In this document: positions 1 through 5,551 of the stretch, piece after piece
How the letters are laid out: every line of letters begins with the position of its first letter
How positions within the stretch are numbered: the first letter of the stretch is position 1
Source of the DNA: Thermoanaerobacterium sp.
GTDB taxonomy: Bacteria; Bacillota; Thermoanaerobacteria; Thermoanaerobacterales; Thermoanaerobacteraceae
Direction: 5' to 3'
DNA: 12,701 nucleotides
NCBI GenBank assembly: GCA_029960905.1
Contig: JASBVU010000014.1
Location: 1-12,701 of the forward strand
Made by a program: the position numbers and the translations under genes
Notes under the pieces: generated by a model
Told to the model about the DNA's origin: nothing
Seen by the model: only the letters and a program-made list of their open reading frames with translations
Database searches by the model: none

Positions 1-736
1 TAACTAATGCAGGCCTCTTGCCTAAGTTTTCTAACGTCTCTTTTAGCTCGTATTCCTTTGTGACAACGGCGATCGCATCACTTTCAATCACATCTCTTAT
101 TACCTGCTGTTGTGGCAGTATAAGCCTGCCTTTTGGTGCAGCCTTATCTATAGGAACTACAAGTACAACGAAATCACCGGGATTTATCAAATCAGACACT
201 AAAGAAAGTTCTTTATCATCGTAGGGAGCTTTTTTTATTATTTGCCTTTTAAGCTCTTCTATGCCATAACCATTATTGGCAGACGTCTCAACAAGCTCTA
301 GCTTTAATCTTTTTTCCCAATCAGCTTTTTGACTGAAATGAAATTGAGCCAGATCAGCTTTATTTAAAACACCTACAACCGGAATATTTTTCTCCCTGAT
401 CTTCTCTAAAATTTCCTCCTCAAACTCTGACGGCCCCACCATGCCGTCTATTACAAGCAAAGCAAGGTCCGTCCTATTTAACACTTCATACGTTTTTTTG
501 ACCCTAAGTTCACCCAGCTCTCCTGTATCATCAAGTCCAGCAGTGTCAGTTATCACTACAGGACCTATTGGCAGTATCTCCATCGCTTTTAGCACAGGGT
601 CTGTTGTAGTACCTGCCACATCAGAAACAATAGCAATATTTTGATCTGTAAGTGCATTTATTATGCTTGATTTTCCTGCATTTCTTCTGCCAAATATTGA
701 TATGTGCAGCCTCGATGCATTTGGCGTTGTATTCAT
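1..736 (-). CDS. hydF: [FeFe]-hydrogenase H-cluster maturation GTPase HydF (3' end outside window)
   Basis: HydF is the scaffold GTPase that receives the diiron precursor built by the radical-SAM enzymes HydE and HydG and delivers it to apo-hydrogenase HydA. 245 residues are visible of a family length near 400. They cover the complete GTPase domain: P-loop GRRNAGKSS at 16-24, TTT switch around 43-45, DTAG at 64-67, NKAD at 125-128 and SAN near 152. The start of the dimerisation domain follows. The C-terminal Fe-S cluster domain with its Cys/His ligands lies beyond position 1, so its integrity cannot be judged. The ATG (736-734) shares bases with the aspA TGA stop in an ATGA overlap, and GAGAGGGG sits about 7 bases upstream inside aspA. 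Translational coupling within one aspA-hydF transcript is therefore likely. Identity is recognised from the N-terminal pattern and GTPase motifs; a related TrmE/Era-like GTPase is much less likely. Confidence 0.93.
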   Translation of the reverse strand, partial: MNTTPNASRLHISIFGRRNAGKSSIINALTDQNIAIVSDVAGTTTDPVLKAMEILPIGPVVITDTAGLDDTGELGELRVKKTYEVLNRTDLALLVIDGMVGPSEFEEEILEKIREKNIPVVGVLNKADLAQFHFSQKADWEKRLKLELVETSANNGYGIEELKRQIIKKAPYDDKELSLVSDLINPGDFVVLVVPIDKAAPKGRLILPQQQVIRDVIESDAIAVVTKEYELKETLENLGKRPALV

Positions 737-2121
737 CTATTTTCCCCTCTCAATCTTTTTAAACCCGGTATGCCCGGTTTTGTCATTTCGTATTCATTAA
801 GTATGGCGTCAAGCTGTTCTTCTCTCAAATATTTTTTGGCGACTTCTCTTATTGTCTTACCTTCTTCTTTAGCTTCTTTTGCTATCATAGATGCTTTTTC
901 ATATCCTAAATGAGGACTTAACACAATCGCATAAGACAAGCTCTTTTCCACCATTTCTTCTAGATGATGGCGATTTGCCTCTATACCTTTTATACATTTA
1001 TTTATAAACATATCCACTGCATTTTTAAGAAGATCAATTTCATTGAAAAGATTATATGCAATAAGCGGCAGTGTGAAATTAAGCTCAAGTTCACCAGATT
1101 GTGCACCCAATGTAATTGCATAATCGCAAGACAATACCTGATATGCTGCCTGTTTTACTGCCTCAGGTATTACTGGATTAATCTTACCGGGCATTATGGA
1201 TGAACCAGCTTGTACTTCTGGGATCGTAATCTCCATAAGCCCGCACTTTGGACCTGATGACATAAGTCTAATATCATTAGATATCTTGATCAAATTTGTA
1301 GCAGCAGCTTTCAACATGCCCGAAACTTCCACAAAAACATCGTTGTTTTGAGTAGGATCCATCATGTATTCGGCTCTCGCAAGTCCAATTCCTGTTATAT
1401 CTCTCAATATCTCGATTACACTGTAAATGTACCTTATGTCAGCATTTAGCCCTGTGCCAACAGCAGTCCCCCCTATATTGACCTGCCTCAACCTTTCCTC
1501 TACTTTATATATCCTCCACCTATCCCTCGAAATTGCCTGTGCATACGCTCCAAACTCCTGACCCAGCATCACAGGAACAGCATCCTGCAGCTCCGTCCTG
1601 CCCATCTTAATTACGTCCTTAAACTCGTCTTCTTTCTCTTGAAGGGCTACCTGCAAATTGGCAAAGCTTTCACTTAAGGGCTTCAAAAGCTTTATAGCTG
1701 CTATTCTTACAGCAGTAGGAAAAACATCGTTTGTAGATTGGCTTAAGTTTACATGATCGATAGGATTTACTAGATCGTAATTTCCCTTTTTCCCTCCAAG
1801 TAATTCTATTGCCCTGTTTGCTATGACTTCATTCATATTCATATTTGCAGATGTGCCTGCCCCACCTTGAAGTGCATCAACGATGATTTGGTCGTGAAAT
1901 TTACCTTCGATTATTTCATCACATGCAATAATTATAGCATCTGCAATTTTTTTATCAAGCAATTTTATGTTTCTGTTAGCTATAGCAGCAGCCTTCTTTA
2001 CTTGCGCCAGTGCTATTATAAGCTGTTTGTGAATTGGCTGACCTGATAAATTAAAATTTTCATGAGCCCTTAAACTGTGTATGCCGTAATAAGCCTCATC
2101 AGGCACTTCCATATATCCCAA
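733..2121 (-). CDS. aspA: Aspartate ammonia-lyase (aspartase); N-terminus interrupted by an in-frame TAA
   Basis: AspA converts L-aspartate to fumarate plus ammonia. The 462-residue frame (from TTG 2121) carries the fumarase/aspartase landmarks: EVPDEAYYGI near the N-terminus, GAGTSANMNMNE, LSQSTNDVFPTA, GRTELQDAVP and the catalytic loop GSSIMPGKINPV with its serine pair at 307-308. Usual length is about 465-475. The true start is uncertain. A good Shine-Dalgarno (AGAAGGTG, 2161-2154) lies 5 bases before ATG 2148, but that frame reads ATG AGC TAA and then continues with family-conserved residues RIEHDILGYMEVP. The family N-terminus is therefore present but cut by a stop at codon 3, leaving TTG 2121 or ATG 2112 as weak restarts with no good ribosome site. 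Residue 177 is Glu where aspartases and fumarases I recall have Gln or His. The gene is coupled to hydF downstream, so it may supply ammonia for H-cluster assembly (inference). Confidence 0.9.
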   Translation of the reverse strand: MGYMEVPDEAYYGIHSLRAHENFNLSGQPIHKQLIIALAQVKKAAAIANRNIKLLDKKIADAIIIACDEIIEGKFHDQIIVDALQGGAGTSANMNMNEVIANRAIELLGGKKGNYDLVNPIDHVNLSQSTNDVFPTAVRIAAIKLLKPLSESFANLQVALQEKEDEFKDVIKMGRTELQDAVPVMLGQEFGAYAQAISRDRWRIYKVEERLRQVNIGGTAVGTGLNADIRYIYSVIEILRDITGIGLARAEYMMDPTQNNDVFVEVSGMLKAAATNLIKISNDIRLMSSGPKCGLMEITIPEVQAGSSIMPGKINPVIPEAVKQAAYQVLSCDYAITLGAQSGELELNFTLPLIAYNLFNEIDLLKNAVDMFINKCIKGIEANRHHLEEMVEKSLSYAIVLSPHLGYEKASMIAKEAKEEGKTIREVAKKYLREEQLDAILNEYEMTKPGIPGLKRLRGENR

Positions 2122-2198
2122 GATATCATGTTCTATCCTTTAGCTCATCTTTTCACCTTCTTACATGTATTAAAGCAAAAACAACAAAGCTTCCATAC

Positions 2199-2204
2199 AT
2201 TATA
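2199..2204 (-). promoter_or_regulatory. Candidate -10 element for aspA-hydF
   Basis: On the minus strand TATAAT lies about 50 bases before the aspA ATG at 2148. No convincing -35 is present at 17 bases: that position reads TATTTT, and a TTGATA (2222-2217) is only 12 bases away. One copy of a 13-base repeat shared with the dfx leader (2212-2224) lies just upstream, within the presumed promoter. Confidence 0.45.
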
Positions 2205-2227
2205 TTAGCATATTTTTATCAAAAATA

Positions 2228-2243
2228 TATTATTATAATAATA
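2228..2243. promoter_or_regulatory. 16-base palindrome abutting the dfx -35
   Basis: TATTATTATAATAATA is a perfect 16-base palindrome ending 1 base before the dfx -35 hexamer. It resembles AT-rich PerR-type half-sites but does not have the 7-1-7 spacing of the classical Bacillus PerR box. It may be an operator or simply AT-rich promoter DNA. Confidence 0.35.
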
Positions 2244-2244
2244 C

Positions 2245-2273
2245 TTGATTTTAATTTATGACAGGTGTATAAT
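2245..2273 (+). promoter_or_regulatory. Sigma-A-type promoter of dfx
   Basis: TTGATT (2245-2250) and a perfect TATAAT (2268-2273) are separated by exactly 17 bases. Transcription should begin near 2280, giving a leader of about 58 bases before the dfx ATG. Confidence 0.8.
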
Positions 2274-2280
2274 ATTTACA

Positions 2281-2316
2281 AAAGATAATTTTTATCAAAA
2301 GAAATAAATTATCTTT
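2281..2316. promoter_or_regulatory. Fur/PerR-like operator and hairpin in the dfx leader
   Basis: Two overlapping structures occupy the start of the dfx transcript. GATAA (2284-2288) and TTATC (2292-2296) form a dyad with a 3-base centre, the spacing of the Fur-family box core. Over the 15-base consensus TGATAATNATTATCA, positions 2283-2297 match 12 of 14 defined bases. In addition, AAAGATAATTT (2281-2291) and AAATTATCTTT (2306-2316) are an 11-base perfect inverted repeat around a 14-base loop. Placement just after the predicted transcription start suits repression by a Fur-family protein such as PerR. The hairpin could instead affect mRNA stability. The regulator assignment is inference. Confidence 0.55.
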
Positions 2317-2337
2317 AAATTAAAAGGAGGTTTTCTT

Positions 2338-2718
2338 ATGACAAATTTATTTGGAGTTTACAAATGCAAGGAATGCGGAAATGTTGTAGAAGTTTTAAAC
2401 GCCGGTGATGGAACATTGACATGTTGTGAAAAACCGATGGAAGAACAGATAGTAAATACAGTTGATGCAAGCAAAGAAAAACACGTTCCTGTAATATTGA
2501 AAGACGGCGACACAGTCACTGTAAAAGTTGGCAGCGTAGAACATCCTATGGAGGAAAAACACTACATAGAATGGATTTCAATTTTAGCTGACGGAATATA
2601 CATGAGAAAGATGTTAAAGCCGGGAGATAAGCCAGAAGCAACATTCAAGACAGATGCAGCAAAGATTCAGGCTTGGGCATATTGCAATCTGCATGGCTTA
2701 TGGACTGCAGAGCTTTAA
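2338..2718 (+). CDS. dfx: Desulfoferrodoxin, class I (2Fe) superoxide reductase
   Basis: This cytosolic enzyme reduces superoxide to hydrogen peroxide without making O2, using electrons usually passed by rubredoxin. It is a typical anaerobe defence. The 126 residues hold both iron centres. The N-terminal desulforedoxin-like domain has Cys10, Cys13, Cys29 and Cys30 (FeCys4, centre I). The catalytic domain has His49, His69, His75, Cys116 and His119 (Fe(His)4Cys, centre II), and EKHVP holds the Glu47/Lys48 pair implicated in the family in binding and protonation. As I recall it, this numbering coincides with the Desulfovibrio vulgaris protein, so nothing is missing. AAGGAGG (2324-2330) lies 7 bases before the ATG. 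It appears monocistronic, with its own promoter at 2245-2273 and a terminator at 2755-2783. The Fur/PerR-like leader suggests peroxide- or iron-responsive control. Confidence 0.97.
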   Translation: MTNLFGVYKCKECGNVVEVLNAGDGTLTCCEKPMEEQIVNTVDASKEKHVPVILKDGDTVTVKVGSVEHPMEEKHYIEWISILADGIYMRKMLKPGDKPEATFKTDAAKIQAWAYCNLHGLWTAEL

Positions 2719-2754
2719 GATTTGTTCCTCCTATTTTTGCATTTGTTCATGTAT

Positions 2755-2788
2755 AAAAGATGTCCTTATGCGGACATCTTTTTGTTTT
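2755..2788. terminator. Bidirectional intrinsic terminator between dfx and mntH
   Basis: AAAAGATGTCC (2755-2765) pairs perfectly with GGACATCTTTT (2772-2782) around the loop TTATGC. A T-rich run follows on the plus strand, and the A-run at 2755-2758 gives U residues on the minus strand. It sits between two convergent genes and can end both dfx and mntH transcripts. Confidence 0.9.
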
Positions 2789-2790
2789 GT

Positions 2791-4080
2791 TCACAACATT
2801 CCTTGAAACGTAGTATACAAAAGTATTCCGTTTAAAAATATTATAAAAATTGAAACTACCCACCCTGCAATTGTAGTAGCCAAATTGTTTACAAATCCTC
2901 CCATGTATTCTCTTTTAGATGTTATTAAAAGCAGCGGTATTATAGCAAATGGAAGCGCAAAGCTTAACACGACTTGGCTTAATATGAGGGCATTCATTGG
3001 ATTTACGCCTAAGAAAAGCACTGCCATTGATGGAATTATCGTAATAAATCTTTTTAATAGCACAGGAAAAGTTTTATTTAAAAATCCATCCATTACCGTC
3101 TCACCCGCCATAGTCCCGACCGCAGACGATGAAAATCCCGATGATAAAAGCGCTAATGCAAAAGCTATGCCTGAGAAAGAGCCTAAAAGCGGTTCTAATG
3201 ATCTGTGAGCATCTTCTATAGAATCAACATAAATACCATTTTTAAAGAAAACTGCCGCTGACACAATTACCATGGCTGCATTGACAATAAACGCAATGTT
3301 CATAGCTATAATAATGTCCAGCCTTTCCATTGATAAGTGGTGTTTCTTCTCTTCTAAGCTTAAATCCTTGTTCCTATTTTGAACTAATTGAGAATGCAAA
3401 AATATCACATGAGGCATTACTGTAGCTCCAAGCATTCCAACTGCTATATACAAAGCATCTTTATTTGCAATCGTTGGAGTCAAAGTGCTAAGCCCAACCT
3501 TCAGCCATTCTGGCTTTGCTAAAAACATTTCGAATGCGTACGCTGCACAAATTATACCTATCAATACTTCAATTATTAGTTCCACTGCCTTTTGCCCGAA
3601 TTTCTCCAGATACGTTATAAAAAGTGTCACAATTCCAGTTATAACACCAGCATAGGCCAATGGAATCTTAAAAAGAAGGTATATGCCAACAGCACCGCCT
3701 AAAAATTCTGCCATCGTCGTCGCAATGGCGGCGATTTCAGAGACAATAAAAAGCAATACATTAGTCTTTTTGGAAAATATGACACCACACATTTGAGATA
3801 AATTTTTTTCAGTAGCTATGCCCAATTTGGCCGACAAATACTGTAGAAAGATTGCAATTATGTTGCTCCACAAGATGACCCACAAAAGGCTGTAATTGTA
3901 CTTAGCACCTCCAGTTATGTTTGTAGCGAAATTGCCAGGATCTATATATGCTACGCTTACTACAAATGCTGGACCTACGTACTTCAAGAAATCAGCAATC
4001 TTTTTTACAATTAGATTTCCTGAGGCTTTTTTGCTTCTTTCAGCAAAATCTGTTACAGCTACACTGCTTGAATCTTTCAT
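2791..4080 (-). CDS. mntH: Nramp-family Mn2+/Fe2+ importer MntH
   Basis: MntH is a proton-coupled divalent metal importer of the cytoplasmic membrane, mainly for Mn2+ and Fe2+. The 429-residue protein has the Nramp landmarks: DPGN at 47-50 in the first membrane helix and MPH at 222-224 in the sixth. Together these supply the metal-binding Asp, Asn and Met. The retained Met points to transition metals rather than Mg2+ or Al3+. Successive hydrophobic helices fit the usual 11 membrane segments. The roughly 30-residue N-terminal tail is hydrophilic and cytoplasmic. AAAAAGGGTG upstream of the ATG is an acceptable ribosome site. It is transcribed divergently from mntR, and the 119 bases between them hold several dyads, so manganese-dependent repression by MntR is probable. 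No clear minus-strand promoter could be picked. The end is shared with the dfx terminator. Confidence 0.95.
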   Translation of the reverse strand: MKDSSSVAVTDFAERSKKASGNLIVKKIADFLKYVGPAFVVSVAYIDPGNFATNITGGAKYNYSLLWVILWSNIIAIFLQYLSAKLGIATEKNLSQMCGVIFSKKTNVLLFIVSEIAAIATTMAEFLGGAVGIYLLFKIPLAYAGVITGIVTLFITYLEKFGQKAVELIIEVLIGIICAAYAFEMFLAKPEWLKVGLSTLTPTIANKDALYIAVGMLGATVMPHVIFLHSQLVQNRNKDLSLEEKKHHLSMERLDIIIAMNIAFIVNAAMVIVSAAVFFKNGIYVDSIEDAHRSLEPLLGSFSGIAFALALLSSGFSSSAVGTMAGETVMDGFLNKTFPVLLKRFITIIPSMAVLFLGVNPMNALILSQVVLSFALPFAIIPLLLITSKREYMGGFVNNLATTIAGWVVSIFIIFLNGILLYTTFQGML

Positions 4081-4102
4081 AATAAGTCACACCCTTTTTC
4101 AC

Positions 4103-4130
4103 ATTGGCAAAATTATTAGCCAATCCTAAA
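4103..4130. promoter_or_regulatory. Overlapping dyads over the mntR promoter, candidate MntR operators
   Basis: ATTGGC (4103-4108) and GCCAAT (4119-4124) form a perfect 6-base inverted repeat with a 10-base centre. TTAG (4117-4120) and CTAA (4127-4130) form a second, DtxR-like dyad overlapping it. Both lie on the -35, spacer and -10 of the mntR promoter and directly upstream of mntH, where a metal-bound DtxR-family repressor would control both genes. Binding is inferred, not shown. Confidence 0.5.
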
Positions 4131-4132
4131 AT
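4104..4132 (+). promoter_or_regulatory. Promoter of mntR
   Basis: TTGGCA (4104-4109) and TAAAAT (4127-4132) are spaced by 17 bases. Each hexamer differs from the sigma-A consensus at one position. Transcription would start near 4139, leaving a leader of about 60 bases before the TTG start of mntR. Confidence 0.65.
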
Positions 4133-4141
4133 CAAAAATCC

Positions 4142-4158
4142 TAACATAGAATATGTTA
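4142..4158. promoter_or_regulatory. Perfect 7-3-7 palindrome in the mntR leader, candidate operator
   Basis: TAACATA (4142-4148) and TATGTTA (4152-4158) are exact inverted repeats around GAA. The site begins 3 bases after the predicted mntR transcription start, so bound protein would block elongation or initiation. It is the most symmetric element in the mntH/mntR interval and a good candidate for MntR autoregulation. Confidence 0.5.
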
Positions 4159-4199
4159 AACGGATGTATTTCGTTACATTTAAAGAGAAGGTGAATAAA

Positions 4200-4682
4200 T
4201 TGTATGACAAATTTCGCACTTTCAGTGAATACATGAAGAAAGAAAGTAACTCATTGACAGCGTCTATGGAAGATTACCTTGAAATGATATGTAGATTGTC
4301 AACTAAATCAGGTTATGTAAGACTGCACGAATTGGCAGATGCATTGAATGTCCAGCCACCATCCGCCACAAAGATGGTCCAAAAACTGGCTGATCTTAAC
4401 CTTATAAACTATGAAAAGTACGGTGTCATAACTTTAAGCGATGAAGGTAAATCAATTGGCGAAAACCTCATAAAAAGGCACAATACAATTTTGGAACTTC
4501 TAAGGACGTTAGGAATCGAAGAAAACAACCTTCTTGAGGAAACAGAAAAAATAGAACACACTGTAAGTACAGAAACGCTTCACTGTTTCTTACGTTTTAT
4601 GGACTTCCTAGAACAAAATAATGATATTAAAGAAAAATTAACTCAATACATGAAATCAAAAGACAGATTAAAAGTGGATTAA
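4200..4682 (+). CDS. mntR: MntR, DtxR-family manganese-responsive repressor
   Basis: MntR binds Mn2+ and then represses manganese uptake genes. The 160-residue protein has an N-terminal winged helix (recognition region PPSATKMVQKL at 53-63) and a helical metal-binding and dimerisation domain, without the SH3-like third domain of DtxR. That two-domain build is typical of MntR. All six ligands known in Bacillus subtilis MntR have counterparts at a constant offset of 17 residues: Asp25, Glu28, His94, Glu116, Glu119 and His120. The start chosen is TTG at 4200, because GAGAAGGTG (4185-4193) ends 6 bases before it and the predicted transcript begins near 4139. A more upstream ATG at 4104 lies inside the promoter and is rejected. 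The N-terminal extension of about 17 residues compared with Bacillus is unexplained; ATG 4233 is a possible later start without a good ribosome site. Confidence 0.92.
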   Translation: MYDKFRTFSEYMKKESNSLTASMEDYLEMICRLSTKSGYVRLHELADALNVQPPSATKMVQKLADLNLINYEKYGVITLSDEGKSIGENLIKRHNTILELLRTLGIEENNLLEETEKIEHTVSTETLHCFLRFMDFLEQNNDIKEKLTQYMKSKDRLKVD

Positions 4683-4717
4683 AATTTACAATTCTGTAAT
4701 AATTGCAATTTTTTATA

Positions 4718-4726
4718 TGCTATAAT
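4718..4726 (+). promoter_or_regulatory. Extended -10 promoter for the dedA-family gene
   Basis: TGCTATAAT is a perfect extended -10 (TGn plus TATAAT). No good -35 is seen at 17 bases, which is common for extended -10 promoters. A 10-base palindrome AATTGCAATT (4701-4710) lies just upstream. Transcription would start near 4733, which argues against ATG 4732 as the start codon of the next gene. Confidence 0.6.
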
Positions 4727-4767
4727 TATAAATGTACACTATTTTGCAAAAAGGAATGGGGATTTTA

Positions 4768-5397
4768 ATGTCATTTTTAAAATTAGGAATCGATGTAGTT
4801 CTTCATCTTGACAAATATTTAGGCACCATAATACAAGCGTACGGTACTGCCACATATCTTTTAGTATTTCTCATATTGTTTTTTGAAACAGGTGTCGTCA
4901 TTACACCATTTTTGCCTGGCGATTCGCTAATATTTGCTGCAGGTGCTTTCGCTGCCATAGGCTCACTTAATGTATTCACTTTGTTTATAGTAGTCTCATT
5001 GGCTGCAATATTAGGTGACACAGCAAACTACCATATAGGGAAATTTATAGGTGAAAAAATATATGAAGCGGAAAACTTAAAGTTGATAAAGAAAGAGCAC
5101 CTTTTGGAAGCCAGAAACTTTTACGACAAGTACGGCAACATGACGATAGTATTAGGAAGGTTTATACCTATAATAAGGACGTTTGTGCCGTTTGTAGCAG
5201 GCATAGGTGAAATGAATTACCTACACTTTCTTACTTACAACGCATTAGGCGGTATAATTTGGGCAGCATTGTTCTCATTTGGCGGATACTACTTTGGAAA
5301 TCTTGAGATTGTCAAAACACATTTTGGATTCGTCACTATAGCCATTATCGTAATTTCTTTAATACCTGCTTTGATAACTTTTTTAAGAAAAAAGTAA
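4768..5397 (+). CDS. DedA-family (VTT/SNARE-associated domain) membrane protein
   Basis: This is a polytopic inner-membrane protein of the DedA superfamily. Some members flip undecaprenyl phosphate or phospholipids, and others affect membrane potential and drug tolerance. The specific substrate here is unknown. At 209 residues it matches the usual 200-220. It has the conserved acidic pair Glu40 and Asp52 in ETGVVITPFLPGDSL and the arginines Arg131 and Arg137 in GRFIPIIRTFVPFVAG, the positions essential in Escherichia coli YqjA-type proteins. Re-entrant and membrane helices and a short basic C-terminus (LRKK) are visible. The start chosen is ATG 4768, with GGGG (4758-4761) 6 bases upstream; ATG 4732 coincides with the predicted transcription start. 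The gene follows mntR by 85 bases in the same direction but has its own extended -10, so co-regulation with manganese genes is possible but unproven. A terminator overlaps its stop codon. Confidence 0.9.
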   Translation: MSFLKLGIDVVLHLDKYLGTIIQAYGTATYLLVFLILFFETGVVITPFLPGDSLIFAAGAFAAIGSLNVFTLFIVVSLAAILGDTANYHIGKFIGEKIYEAENLKLIKKEHLLEARNFYDKYGNMTIVLGRFIPIIRTFVPFVAGIGEMNYLHFLTYNALGGIIWAALFSFGGYYFGNLEIVKTHFGFVTIAIIVISLIPALITFLRKK

Positions 5398-5422
5398 GCG
5401 AGATTTCATTCTCGCTTTCTTT
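5396..5422 (+). terminator. Intrinsic terminator after the dedA-family gene
   Basis: AAGCGAGA (5396-5403) pairs perfectly with TCTCGCTT (5410-5417) around TTTCAT, followed by TCTTT. The stem begins within the TAA stop codon, so it closes the mntR/dedA side from the sulfur enzyme gene. Confidence 0.85.
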
Positions 5423-5433
5423 ATGCCTCTGTT

Positions 5434-5449
5434 TGATAAGCCTTTATCA
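5434..5449. repeat. TGATAA-N4-TTATCA dyad upstream of the sulfur enzyme promoter
   Basis: TGATAA (5434-5439) and TTATCA (5444-5449) are perfect inverted repeats around GCCT, 36 bases before the -35 at 5486. The 4-base centre is one longer than a Fur box and matches Rex-site spacing, but the half-site differs from the Rex consensus TGTTAA. It may be a regulator site or a short hairpin. Confidence 0.3.
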
Positions 5450-5485
5450 TAATTCTTTAATTTAAAAATATTTTTAGTTAAATTA

Positions 5486-5514
5486 TTGACAATAAAATTA
5501 ATATATTGTAATAT
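5486..5514 (+). promoter_or_regulatory. Promoter of the sulfur enzyme-arsR operon with overlapping dyad
   Basis: A perfect TTGACA (5486-5491) is 17 bases from TAATAT (5509-5514). TTAATAT (5498-5504) and ATATTAA (5511-5517) form a perfect 7-6-7 inverted repeat covering the spacer and -10. This is where ArsR-family repressors, including the AT-rich sites of persulfide sensors, often bind. The operon ends with an ArsR-type gene, so autoregulation is the natural inference. A second TATAAT at 5520-5525 lacks a matching -35. Confidence 0.7.
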
Positions 5515-5551
5515 TAAGATATAATAATACTTTTAAATAGGAGGAAGAATT

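Larger units (their letters stand above)
2212..2300. repeat. 13-base direct repeat in the aspA/dfx control region
   Basis: ATTTTTATCAAAA occurs twice in the same orientation, at 2212-2224 and 2288-2300, 76 bases apart. The first copy lies in the probable aspA promoter. The second lies in the dfx leader and contains the right half of a Fur-like box. Two copies in one short AT-rich intergenic region suggest a shared operator, but base composition makes chance more plausible than usual. Confidence 0.5.

Noticed and set aside
4104..4199. ATG 4104 as start of mntR, adding 32 residues
   Set aside because: That ATG lies inside the predicted -35/dyad and would precede the transcription start. The extra residues do not match the MntR family, and the good ribosome site serves TTG 4200.
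4040..4234. Minus-strand 64-codon frame across the mntH/mntR intergenic region
   Set aside because: It overlaps the starts of both mntH and mntR and the operator region, with no domain and no credible ribosome site.
4732..4767. ATG 4732 as start of the dedA-family gene
   Set aside because: It falls at the predicted transcription start just after the extended -10 and has no ribosome site; ATG 4768 has one.
5395..5551. A riboswitch in the leader of the sulfur enzyme gene
   Set aside because: The predicted leader is only about 30 bases after the promoter, too short, and shows no conserved riboswitch elements.
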